Positions 1 to 7,769 of a stretch of 64,000 bases of DNA are shown in pieces. This DNA is from JAANXG01 sp963731035. Its GTDB lineage: Bacteria > Pseudomonadota > Gammaproteobacteria > Arenicellales > JAANXG01. The notes below the pieces were generated by a model. It made no database searches. It saw only the letters and a list, made by a program, of their open reading frames with translations, and had not been told where the DNA came from. Made by a program: the position numbers and the translations under genes. The stretch spans positions 248,001-312,000 of the forward strand of contig CAVSUY010000022.1 of the NCBI GenBank assembly GCA_963731035.1. The letters are read 5' to 3'. Position 1 is the first letter of the stretch. Each line of letters starts with the position of its first letter.

Positions 1-1663
1 TCACCGACCAGGTTGTCATGGCCGTAGCGGAGATATTGAAAATCGCCTTGAGCTGGTTCAACCGACGGTCCGCCTGATTGAACTTGCGTATCGCGGGGTG
101 ATTCTGGAACTGCTCATCAGGAGCCACCGTGTTAAGGAACTCGATGGTGTGGCCGGCCAGGTACGGCGCGTTGCCGGTGTAGGAATCGTTTCCATTGCGC
201 TCGGCGTGACGGTAAATGAGCCGGCTCCGCACGCTATTGGAGAACCGATGGCGCATGTTGGCGCCGATGGTGTGCTCGGTGGTCTTGTCCACCTCGGAGT
301 ACGTCCGCGACTTCTGGTCGAACTTGTACTCCGCGCCGACCTGCGTACGCGTGCTCAACCTGTGCTCGATTTCCGTGTCGAAATGCGTGTTCTTGAACGA
401 GTAGGGCAAATTCAAGTTGGCGTTGGCTTGAGCGAGCCCGGTCGGCTGGTTCTGGACGTCCCCCACGAGTCGGAAGTAGACGTCGCGCGGCGTTTTGTTG
501 TCCTCATTCTCGTAACGCAGATGAGCCCGCAGGTTGGTGCGCGGCTGCAGTTGCGTGGTAAACGCCAGATCGCCCACGAAGATATCGACCTTGCCGTCCA
601 GGGATTGGCGAGGCAATGGCTGACTTATCTTCAGCAGGGGATTGGTGCTGTACGGCAGGAACTGCTGGTCCTGCCGCAGCATCGAGTACGAGACCTGAGC
701 GCTGAGACGGCTTACCTCGCTGAGGGCGTACCCACTGGAGAACGTGAACTGGTGCGACTCGTTGTCCGGCGGCAGACTGTAACCGCCCGACGAAGGGTAG
801 CCGCTGCCCGGAGCCCAGGGGCCGCCGCTGGCCTGCATCGAATAGGGATTCTGGAACAACAGGACGTTGTTCTTGTCGTTGAAGAACGACCCCTTGTACT
901 TGAACTCCATCTGCATGTCGTTGGCTGCGTAGTCGGCCTTGGCGTTGATCTCGTTCACGCTGAACTCATCCGGCCTCGCCAGCGCCACCGCCGACGGGTT
1001 GCCGCCGTTGCTTCCGAATGCCGCGAATATGGGCTTGGTGCCGTCGCGTTCCTTGTGGGTTACGTCGACGTCGAACTGCCAGCGATTGTCCGGCAGGTAG
1101 GAAAACATGCCGGTCAACTTCTTACGCTTGGTCCCGATATCGACGTTCTGCAGCGACTGTCCGAGCGTGGCGAATCCGTTAGTGGTGGGCGCCGCCTTCC
1201 AGTTGGACGGCAGGGTGAGCACGTTGCTTCCCACGCCGCGGTACGGGGTACGCGCATCCTTGATCAGGTTATGGGGAATCTCCCTGTAAGCAAGGCCCAC
1301 CGAGTAGTGACCCTGGTCACCGTACTCGGCTTCGAACCGGCGCGAATCCAGGCCGAGCTCCGTGCCTTGTATACGGTAGTAACCGGTATTGCCGCTGTCC
1401 CACGTGCCATCGCGATGCATGAGATCCAGGTTGAGTATGGGATAGGCCTTGGACTCATCGAGTCCGGTATATTCCCCGAACTTGGCCGAATCCTCGGAGT
1501 TGTAGCGGATCCCGGCTTCCACCTGGTTGTCGTAAATCGGCGCGGCCTTCTTGACGGGTCCCTCCTCCATCGTGAATCCGCCATTGTCCTGCGCCGAACC
1601 GATTGCCGGTATCAGCATGATTGCACACGTTCCGGTAGCGGTCAGTAACTTGCGCACCTTCAT
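1..1663 (-). CDS. MtrB/PioB-family outer-membrane beta-barrel, 3' end outside window
   Basis: The minus-strand frame is open from ATG at 1663 to the left edge (554 codons), so the C-terminus is missing. A signal peptide (MKVRKLLTATGTCAIMLIPA, then IGSAQ) is followed by long runs of alternating polar and aromatic residues typical of barrel strands, for example YRIQGTELGLDSRRFEAEYG and TQVGAEYKFDQKSRTY. Proteins of this family form the porin sheath that holds a decaheme cytochrome across the outer membrane. The start has GAGGAGG 7 bases upstream. It is the last visible gene of the operon 4381 to 1, directly after the decaheme gene, which is the usual MtrA-MtrB pairing. The family call rests on this pairing, the signal peptide and barrel-like composition. 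An outer-surface cytochrome (MtrC type), if present, would lie beyond the left edge. Confidence 0.8.
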   Translation of the reverse strand, partial: MKVRKLLTATGTCAIMLIPAIGSAQDNGGFTMEEGPVKKAAPIYDNQVEAGIRYNSEDSAKFGEYTGLDESKAYPILNLDLMHRDGTWDSGNTGYYRIQGTELGLDSRRFEAEYGDQGHYSVGLAYREIPHNLIKDARTPYRGVGSNVLTLPSNWKAAPTTNGFATLGQSLQNVDIGTKRKKLTGMFSYLPDNRWQFDVDVTHKERDGTKPIFAAFGSNGGNPSAVALARPDEFSVNEINAKADYAANDMQMEFKYKGSFFNDKNNVLLFQNPYSMQASGGPWAPGSGYPSSGGYSLPPDNESHQFTFSSGYALSEVSRLSAQVSYSMLRQDQQFLPYSTNPLLKISQPLPRQSLDGKVDIFVGDLAFTTQLQPRTNLRAHLRYENEDNKTPRDVYFRLVGDVQNQPTGLAQANANLNLPYSFKNTHFDTEIEHRLSTRTQVGAEYKFDQKSRTYSEVDKTTEHTIGANMRHRFSNSVRSRLIYRHAERNGNDSYTGNAPYLAGHTIEFLNTVAPDEQFQNHPAIRKFNQADRRLNQLKAIFNISATAMTTWSV

Positions 1664-1759
1664 CTCGGCCTCCTCATACGCCGCCGTTGCGGCAGATATT
1701 TGTCATGCTGTGCATTCACTGTTCGTTCATGCCTCGAGTTTTTCGTGGCCCCGGCGCCA

Positions 1760-2765
1760 TCACCGAACGAAACGCTTGCCCGAAGGATCATTCGAACCGT
1801 GAATCTTCGAATGACAGTTCAGGCACTGGTTGGCGATGGTATGGATATCCAGCTCCTCGATGGAGGTGCCGTTGTACACCTCGCTCGGGTGATATTCCGC
1901 CGAATGGCACTGCTGGCAGAGCCAGGGGCCCCGCGTCCGCAGCAGGGTGACCTGCGACGAACCGTGCGGCGTATGGCAGATCGTGCAGTCCTCGCGCACC
2001 GGCTCGTGCTCCCACAGGAACGGTCCGCGCTTGTCCTCGTGGCACTGATAGCAGACCTGGTTCACGGTCGGCTCCTTCAGTAACGCCCGCGTGAACGAGC
2101 CGTGCGGATTGTGGCAGTCGGAGCATGACAGCAGGCCCTCCCGAATCGGGTGATGCGAGCGCTTGTGAGTCTCCGTACGAATATCGGTATGGCACTTGAA
2201 GCAAACCGCCTGCTGTCCCTTCGCTGGTCGCCACCTGCGACTGGGGCTTGTGAGGGTTGTGACAGGTCGCGCAGCTCAGGCCGGCGAACTGATGTGTGCT
2301 GCCTTTCCAGTGCATGCGGGCGCGGTTCTCGTGACAACCGAGACATACACCGTTCTGCTTATCCACGGGGGTGGGCGAGTCCATCCCGAATACCACAGTG
2401 GGCGGCTTGCGCTTCTCGCCCGGCGCCGGCGTCTCCATGTGTTGGGGGCTCGCGCCGTGGCAGGTCTCACACTGATGGGCCGCGAAGGGGGTGCGGCTGT
2501 CGCCGACCTGGCCGTGCGCCCGGTGCAGAATACCCGTGACCTCGGGGTCATCGTGGCATTTGAGACAGGTCTCGGCCCCTTTGGGCGCCCATTGCTGATC
2601 GCCGTCCATCATGCTGTCCTGGCTGGCCGCAGCCACCATGAGCTGACCGAATCCGGAGCCCTCGTCGTCGGTACCCGCCGCGCGGGCCGGACCTGCAATC
2701 AGCATCAGGGCCACCAATCCGGCAAGTATCGCCTTCGCCTCGATCGCCTTCTTTCGGTACCTCAT
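1760..2765 (-). pseudogene. Decaheme c-type cytochrome, DmsE/MtrA type, frameshifted
   Basis: Two overlapping frames together encode a periplasmic cytochrome with a signal peptide (MRYRKKAIEAKAILAGLVAL) and ten CXXCH motifs: CLKCH, CETCH, CLGCH and CATCH in the first frame, CFKCH, CSDCH, CYQCH, CTICH, CQQCH and CLNCH in the second. Removing one base in the stretch 2215-2222 rejoins them into about 334 residues, the normal size of this family. MtrA/DmsE proteins sit inside an MtrB barrel and carry electrons across the outer membrane. ATG at 2765 is chosen over 2840 because it has AGGAGGG 8 bases upstream and gives a clean signal peptide. Since all ten heme sites survive intact, a sequencing indel or very recent mutation is more likely than decay. 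Confidence 0.85.
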
Positions 2766-2802
2766 CGCCTGCACCCTCCTAATTTGCTCTCGGTTCACAG
2801 CG

Positions 2803-3759
2803 TTACTGCTTCTTCGCAACCAGTTGCCCATCGCCGCCACCCAGCGTCAAGGTACGCTCGAATGACACATAGTGGTGGCGCCCGTCGGCGTAGCCGTCAT
2901 GGATGGCAAATCCGACATAGTATGTCTTGCCTTCGGTCAACGACTTTTCACCCGCCCGGGAGCCCTTCAATGCTCGGCTGAGCGTCACCGTCCAAGTCCC
3001 GTTCTCAAGCGCCGCCTCCGCACTGACAGCGGGCGTGTCGTTGACGTGCCGCTTCTCGAGGATATACCCGTCCACCGGAACCGCCTTCGCGCTCGCGTCG
3101 GCGATCATGGCCTGCCAGTACTCCACGAACATCCCATCGTTCAGCATGCCCTGGAGATCGCTGTCACTCTTGTAGTTCTCGCCGCCACCCTTGGCGCTCA
3201 TCTTGGTGCGGGACCGCGCCAGGTACTTGGTCAGGTCCGCGCCAGAGGAGGCATCCGGCATGCCCTTGAGGTCAGCGTGACAGGTGGCCCAGCAGCCACC
3301 CCGGCTGAAGGAGGGAACAGTGCCGTCCCCGAGCATCATGTTCACGTGCAGCAGCTTGTCCGAGTCATGCTTCGCGGCTTTGAAGCCGGTGTCTTTCCAA
3401 GACATCTGCACGTACAGGCGTTCCTGGTCATACGCGAGCTTTACGTCGACGGGCAGGGAACCCGGCTTGTCCGGGATGGGATTCGATTCGTGCTTCTTGC
3501 CGGACACCATATCCTTGCCCATGTCGGGCTCCTCGCCCTTGTGGCACTCGAGACAGTCCTTGCCGCCGCGGAATTTCTCCGCACCGTCATGTTGGGAAGG
3601 TATCAGAAGGAACTCCCAGGAGGTCTGTCCCGGATAGAACAATGTGATCTTGTTTGCGGGAACGCCGCTCCAGTCGACCGCGCTTGCGGAGCCTGCGGCT
3701 AACATGCCGATCAGCATCAGGCCGCCCAATATCGCCTTTCCCGGTTTGTGTCGCTGCAT
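2803..3759 (-). CDS. Periplasmic c-type cytochrome with ethylbenzene-dehydrogenase-like (EB_dh) heme domain
   Basis: A 318-residue secreted protein (signal peptide ending GSASA) with one CXXCH (GGKDCLECHKG) near residue 72 and a second, atypical CX3CH (GGCWATCHADL). The remainder (VDVKLAYDQERLYVQMSWKD near the middle, YYVGFAIHDGYADGRHHYVS near the C-terminus) resembles the EB_dh fold (PF09459), the heme-binding subunit found with DMSO-reductase-family enzymes. It lies between the tetraheme NapC-type gene and the decaheme gene, all on the minus strand with short gaps, so it probably acts as the periplasmic electron shuttle or as a substrate-side module. No molybdopterin subunit is present in the window. 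The family assignment is from recall of the domain, not a search. Confidence 0.75.
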   Translation of the reverse strand: MQRHKPGKAILGGLMLIGMLAAGSASAVDWSGVPANKITLFYPGQTSWEFLLIPSQHDGAEKFRGGKDCLECHKGEEPDMGKDMVSGKKHESNPIPDKPGSLPVDVKLAYDQERLYVQMSWKDTGFKAAKHDSDKLLHVNMMLGDGTVPSFSRGGCWATCHADLKGMPDASSGADLTKYLARSRTKMSAKGGGENYKSDSDLQGMLNDGMFVEYWQAMIADASAKAVPVDGYILEKRHVNDTPAVSAEAALENGTWTVTLSRALKGSRAGEKSLTEGKTYYVGFAIHDGYADGRHHYVSFERTLTLGGGDGQLVAKKQ

Positions 3760-3808
3760 GTTTACCCTATCCTCAAGTTTTCAGGGTGGTCACGAGTCGA
3801 CCACCCAA

Positions 3809-4381
3809 TCAGAATGTAAAGTCTTTCGGCGCCTCTTCCTTCTTCATTCCTTCGGGCAGCTTGTGCGTGATGCCCTTGTGACAATCGATACACGTCTTGC
3901 CGTCCTTGACCGCGCCCTCATGCGCGGTCCGGGCGCTGGTGCGCTGCTCCTTCAGCAGCATGGCCTCTCGAACGTGACAGCTCCGACATTCCCGCGAGTC
4001 GTCGGACTCGTAGTGGGCCCACACCCTCTTTGCCAGCTTAAGCCGATGCGCCTCGAACTTCTCCGGGGTATCTAGGGTCCCCATAAAATGGTTCGGAATC
4101 TCGTCAACCGTTGCCCTCATCTTTCTCAGCATCATGGCAATCCAGCTGTGGTGCGGAACGTGACAATTCGCGCACACGGCGCGCACGCCGAATTGGTTCT
4201 GGAAGTGGGCGGTCTTCTTGTATTCCTGGTAGACGGTGCTCTGCATCTCGTGGCACGAGATGCAGAACTCGAGCTTGTTGGTGTACCCCACGAAGCTGGC
4301 GGTAACACCGGCCACCACCAATCCGGCGAGGCCTCCGACCACGAATATGCCCAATACGGACAGGATGCGCCCGCGGCTCAT
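3809..4381 (-). CDS. Tetraheme NapC/NirT/CymA-family membrane quinol dehydrogenase
   Basis: The 190-residue product has one N-terminal membrane anchor (ILSVLGIFVVGGLAGLVVAG) and four heme motifs: CISCH, CANCH, CRSCH and CIDCH. This is the NapC/NrfH/CymA layout: the protein takes electrons from the quinol pool and hands them to periplasmic cytochromes. ATG at 4381 is preferred to 4405 because GGGGAG lies about 10 bases upstream and the anchor then begins near residue 7. It is the first large gene of the operon leading to the EB_dh cytochrome, decaheme cytochrome and MtrB barrel, which fits the CymA role in an extracellular electron-transfer chain. The direction of electron flow cannot be told from sequence. 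Confidence 0.88.
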   Translation of the reverse strand: MSRGRILSVLGIFVVGGLAGLVVAGVTASFVGYTNKLEFCISCHEMQSTVYQEYKKTAHFQNQFGVRAVCANCHVPHHSWIAMMLRKMRATVDEIPNHFMGTLDTPEKFEAHRLKLAKRVWAHYESDDSRECRSCHVREAMLLKEQRTSARTAHEGAVKDGKTCIDCHKGITHKLPEGMKKEEAPKDFTF

Positions 4382-4507
4382 GGGGCTCTCCCCGCATGCG
4401 CGCATGGGCCGACATGTGAGATGTTCACAGGGCCGGTACTGAGCCGGCGTGTTTGGAACGGACGGACAGAGCGAGGGGTGAAGGAAACGGGGCGATTGGT
4501 AATGGGA

Positions 4508-4627
4508 TCAGACATGGCGGTTCCGCGCAGTGTTGTTGCTTATTCGGCGCAGATCAAACAAACCATCCGCGGTCAGAAACCGGCCCTGCAGGTAGTCTTT
4601 TTCGCTGTCAGGCGTTCGCACCCTCAT
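4508..4627 (-). CDS. Possible 39-residue protein at the head of the cytochrome operon
   Basis: A short frame starts at ATG 4627 behind a strong ribosome site (AGGAG, with GGTGA following, 8-14 bases upstream) and ends at 4508. The product begins MRVRTPDSEKDYLQGRFLTA; I recognise no family. It lies between the FNR-like box at 4719-4732 and the NapC-type gene, on the same strand. It could be a small protein, a leader peptide or chance. The good Shine-Dalgarno sequence is the only positive evidence. Confidence 0.3.
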   Translation of the reverse strand: MRVRTPDSEKDYLQGRFLTADGLFDLRRISNNTARNRHV

Positions 4628-4718
4628 GCAATCACCTCTCCTTCTCCCGCATCGTCTTATTTCCATGCACTCTAACATGCATGTACCTTGCACAGTCCAG
4701 TGAAACTATGCCACTTTG

Positions 4719-4732
4719 TTGATCTGAGTCAA
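4719..4732. promoter_or_regulatory. FNR/ANR-like box
   Basis: TTGATCTGAGTCAA matches the FNR/ANR consensus TTGAT-N4-ATCAA at 9 of 10 positions. It lies in the divergent region between the cytochrome operon (minus) and the monoheme gene (plus), about 92 bases upstream of the small minus-strand frame at 4627. Oxygen-responsive control of the cytochrome operon is an inference. Confidence 0.5.
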
Positions 4733-4816
4733 GAATAAGCTCTGATTTCTTACGTGATAGCGCCTCGCGTGCGCACTGCAAAGCGGCCCGCCGGAATACG
4801 GAAGGCCGCCGTAATC

Positions 4817-4830
4817 CTGATATAGATCAA
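4817..4830. promoter_or_regulatory. FNR/ANR-like box upstream of the monoheme gene
   Basis: CTGATATAGATCAA matches TTGAT-N4-ATCAA at 9 of 10 positions. Its centre (4823.5) is exactly 41.5 bases upstream of the A of the ATG at 4865. Class II FNR activation places the box at -41.5, so the expected transcription start would coincide with the start codon. A weak -10 (CACAAT, 4853-4858) sits where that geometry requires. Confidence 0.5.
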
Positions 4831-4864
4831 TCGTCAGACACGCCGCGAACGGCACAATCACGCG

Positions 4865-6007
4865 ATGATGCGACGACTACTGCTTAGCCTGCTGTCAGCA
4901 ACCCTTTTGACTGGTTCCGCCTTGGCCGACTCCGAGACCCGCCACATCATGAAGAATGTGGCGGATTCACTGGAAGTGCTGCTGCCCCTGTCCCTGGACG
5001 GCGACAAGTTCCTGAGCCAGGCCAACCGCGAGACGGTGGACCGCAACCTGGCCAAGCTCGCGAATTCCGCAGACGCGCTCGCCGAGCACGGCACGTCCGG
5101 CTCCCTGGACTTCGAACTACTCGCCGCGGCCTTCGCCCGCGCCGCCGGGCGGCTTCGACAGGACGTGCGAGAGATGCAGCCATCGGAAGCCCGGCACATC
5201 CTGGTCGACCTCACGCAGCACTGCGTCGGCTGCCACTCCCGCGATACGGCGCGCCGCGATTTTCCCCTGTCCACGGCCCTGAACAAGTATCTGCAGGATC
5301 AGCCGTTGGACGAGGCAGAGCGCGCACGTCTCCAAGTCGCACTGCGTCAGTTCCAAGGCGCCCTGGAGACTTGGGAGACTGTACTGTCCGATCCCACCAT
5401 ACAGCCGGTGGACATGGCCGTGGACGGCGACTTCGTCGAATACCTGACGGTTGCCGTGCGCGTCGAGAAGGCGTACCAGCGGGCCGCCGAGCATCTCGAG
5501 AAGGTCTCCGCCCGTGAGGACACGCCGTTCTACCTTCGGCGCCGGTTGCAGACATGGGTGTCGGACCTGAAGTCCCTGGAGCACGACAAAAACCGGAGGT
5601 TGAGTATGGCCGACGCGCGCAAAGCCTTCCTGCGACCCGATACCCGTCCCGGCCTGTTGTGGAACGACTCCGGTCTGGTGTCCGATCTGGCGCTGTCCGC
5701 CTCCCTTCGACAATTGGTAGCGTCAACCGATACCGACGTAACGCCGGAGCAGCTCGCCGAAGCCTACTACATGCTGGGTGTCCTGGAAGCCCGCACCACT
5801 GGCCTCTACTCCGCACTACCCAACATGGAGCGTTTCTGGGAGGCCGCCATACGCACCGCGCCCAATAGTCCGTACGCAGTGGAAGCCTATGCCCTGCTGG
5901 AGGAATACGCCGCCACGACTTTTTCCGGCGAGCTGCCGTTCGAACGCACGGATGAAACCTTCGCCCGACTCGCCGAGCTGCGGTCGCTGATCGGCATCAA
6001 GCGATGA
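4865..6007 (+). CDS. Secreted monoheme cytochrome-like protein, function unknown
   Basis: The 380-residue product has a signal peptide (MMRRLLLSLLSATLLTGSAL, cleavage near ALAD) and a single CXXCH (CVGCH, residues 120-124) at the end of a helical segment, as in four-helix cytochrome c' folds where the motif lies near the C-terminus of the bundle. The remaining 250 residues are helical and repeat-like (TPEQLAEAYYMLGVLEARTT and PYAVEAYALLEEYAAT resemble TPR helices). It is divergent from the multiheme operon and shares its FNR-box region, so it may serve the same electron chain. There is no clear Shine-Dalgarno sequence, and the ATGATG start could be leaderless. I do not recognise a named family. 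Confidence 0.75.
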   Translation: MMRRLLLSLLSATLLTGSALADSETRHIMKNVADSLEVLLPLSLDGDKFLSQANRETVDRNLAKLANSADALAEHGTSGSLDFELLAAAFARAAGRLRQDVREMQPSEARHILVDLTQHCVGCHSRDTARRDFPLSTALNKYLQDQPLDEAERARLQVALRQFQGALETWETVLSDPTIQPVDMAVDGDFVEYLTVAVRVEKAYQRAAEHLEKVSAREDTPFYLRRRLQTWVSDLKSLEHDKNRRLSMADARKAFLRPDTRPGLLWNDSGLVSDLALSASLRQLVASTDTDVTPEQLAEAYYMLGVLEARTTGLYSALPNMERFWEAAIRTAPNSPYAVEAYALLEEYAATTFSGELPFERTDETFARLAELRSLIGIKR

Positions 6008-6024
6008 TCGACTGACGCACGCCG

Positions 6025-6804
6025 TCAAAGGCGAAACAGGCGTCCGTAACCGTCGAGTGTGTCTTCGACGCCCGCCAGGCGCAGACTGTGCCAAGCCATG
6101 GCGTGGTTGCTGGCGGTGACGGGCTTGCCGAGAGCCTCTTCGATCTCACCGATTACGCCGGCCACCCTGAGACTGGTGCAGGAAACGAACACGCCATCCA
6201 CTCGCCCGTGTCCGCCCAGCTCTATCGCCGCGTCCCGGATGGCGTGCGGACTGATGCGGCATGCCTGGCGGTCGTCCTCGACGTTGAAAGTACCCATGAC
6301 GGGCACACCGATTCCGCGCGCCTCGAGATAGGCGCGGATATGGTTGTTGATGTCGTCCGTGTAAGGCGTCAGCAGGGCGATGTTCCTCATTTCGAGCTCG
6401 GCGAGCGCGGCCCGGGCCGCGGTGACGGGCGTGGTGCAGCGGCTGTCGGGGCGCGCGGCCTTCATCAAGCCAAGCACCCGCTCCTCTCCGATCACCATGC
6501 TGGCGGAAGTGCAACCATAGCCGATCACGTCCATGGGCATCCCCGGCAGCAGCAGGTCGGTGGCCCGGGTGATCCGCGACTCCATGTCCCGCAGGTTTTC
6601 CTGGGATATGGCATTGGCGTTGGCGATGCGGCTCTGATAGAGGGCGATCCCGGGAAAATCCAGGAGGCGCCGGTACTCGTGCTCGATGGTCTGATCGCTG
6701 GACAGCACCACCAGACCGATGTTGGCGCGGGTACCTATGCCGCCGTCCGTTTCGAACGGCATATGCTTCAGATTGACTTCCGGGGGCGACGCTTGGGGCA
6801 ACAT
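6025..6804 (-). CDS. Asp/Glu racemase superfamily enzyme (maleate isomerase / arylmalonate decarboxylase / EutA-like)
   Basis: The 259-residue protein has the two cysteine loops of this superfamily: GYGCTSAS (Cys98) and VSCTSLR (Cys209), which face each other across the active site in maleate isomerase and racemases. The N-terminal IGLVVLSSDQTIEHEYRRLL is typical of the maleate isomerase/AMDase branch rather than glutamate racemase. ATG at 6804 has GAGGA 7 bases upstream; an internal Met15 would trim a nonconserved leader. It stands alone on the minus strand between the monoheme gene and the SDR gene, so the substrate cannot be inferred from context. Confidence 0.75.
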   Translation of the reverse strand: MLPQASPPEVNLKHMPFETDGGIGTRANIGLVVLSSDQTIEHEYRRLLDFPGIALYQSRIANANAISQENLRDMESRITRATDLLLPGMPMDVIGYGCTSASMVIGEERVLGLMKAARPDSRCTTPVTAARAALAELEMRNIALLTPYTDDINNHIRAYLEARGIGVPVMGTFNVEDDRQACRISPHAIRDAAIELGGHGRVDGVFVSCTSLRVAGVIGEIEEALGKPVTASNHAMAWHSLRLAGVEDTLDGYGRLFRL

Positions 6805-6989
6805 ATTCTTGTCCTCGTTACGGGATCATCGCGTAGACAACTGGGGTATCCGGAGCATCAGCGCCACCCGGCGGTCCGCGGTCGTTCGTCGACGACTCCT
6901 CTCATTTGCCTTAGAGTTTGGAGCGCCTTCGCGTAGAATCAGCGGACTATACCGTGCCGGCAACAGCAGACCAAAACCGAACGCAGCAT

Positions 6990-7766
6990 ATGGCCGATTC
7001 CTTCGATCGCTTCAAGCTCCACGGCAAGACCGCGTTGATCACCGGGGCCTCGGGCGGGCTGGGCAGCCACTTCGCAAAGACTCTGGCAACGGCCGGCGCT
7101 CTGACTGTCCTTGCGGCCCGGCGCTTGGATCGCCTGGGTCGACTCAAGGAGGCGATCGAGAAGGATGGCGGCACGGCCTTCGCGGTCCAGCTTGACGTCA
7201 CCGACGCGCCAAGCGTCGAGTCGGCTTTCGAGGAGGCGGAAGCGGCGACCGGGGGCGTCGACATTCTGGTCAACAACTCGGGTGTCGCGATTGGCCGGCC
7301 GGCGGTGGAAATCGAGGAGGCTGACTGGGACCGCGTGATCGACACCAATCTCAAAGGCGCCTGGCTCATGGCCCGGGCGTTTGCCCGCCGCGCCATCGCC
7401 CGAGAGACGGGCGGCTCCATTATCAACATCGCCTCCATCCTTGGACGACGGGTTGCCAAAGGCGTGGCTCCCTACTCCGCGTCGAAGGCGGCGCTGGAAC
7501 ACCTGACCCGCTCCCTGGCTCTGGAGTGGGCGCGCCATGGTATCCGCGTCAACGCCATCGCTCCCGGATATTTTGAAACCGAAATGAACCAGGGCTTCCT
7601 CGACAGCGATGCCGGACAAGCCACCTTGAAGCGCATTCCCCTGCGCCGTGCCGGGCACGTGGAGGAGCTCGACGGCGTGCTGCTGCTGCTGTCAGGCAGC
7701 GCTTCCAACTATATGACTGGCAGCACCCTGGTGGTCGACGGCGGCCATCTCTGCTCAACTTTGTAG
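6990..7766 (+). CDS. Short-chain dehydrogenase/reductase (SDR)
   Basis: Starting at ATG 6990 (residue 25 of a longer open frame) gives 258 residues, the classical SDR length. Motifs in order are TGASGGLG (cofactor), NNSG, a catalytic Ser in the NIASILGRR segment, YSASK (YxxxK) and the PGYFETEM loop. It likely oxidises or reduces a 3-hydroxyacyl or similar hydroxyl/keto group. The acyl-CoA dehydrogenase gene starts 3 bases after its stop, so the two are probably co-transcribed and act on the same pathway. Confidence 0.85.
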   Translation: MADSFDRFKLHGKTALITGASGGLGSHFAKTLATAGALTVLAARRLDRLGRLKEAIEKDGGTAFAVQLDVTDAPSVESAFEEAEAATGGVDILVNNSGVAIGRPAVEIEEADWDRVIDTNLKGAWLMARAFARRAIARETGGSIINIASILGRRVAKGVAPYSASKAALEHLTRSLALEWARHGIRVNAIAPGYFETEMNQGFLDSDAGQATLKRIPLRRAGHVEELDGVLLLLSGSASNYMTGSTLVVDGGHLCSTL

Positions 7767-7769
7767 ACC

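Noticed and set aside
98..1648. A 516-codon open frame on the plus strand
   Set aside because: It is a shadow of the MtrB-type barrel gene on the opposite strand, which has a signal peptide, ribosome site and operon context; the plus frame has no recognisable protein sequence.
4250..4266. TGGCACGAGATGCAG, resembling a sigma-54 element
   Set aside because: It is inside the NapC-type coding region and the GG-GC spacing is too short.
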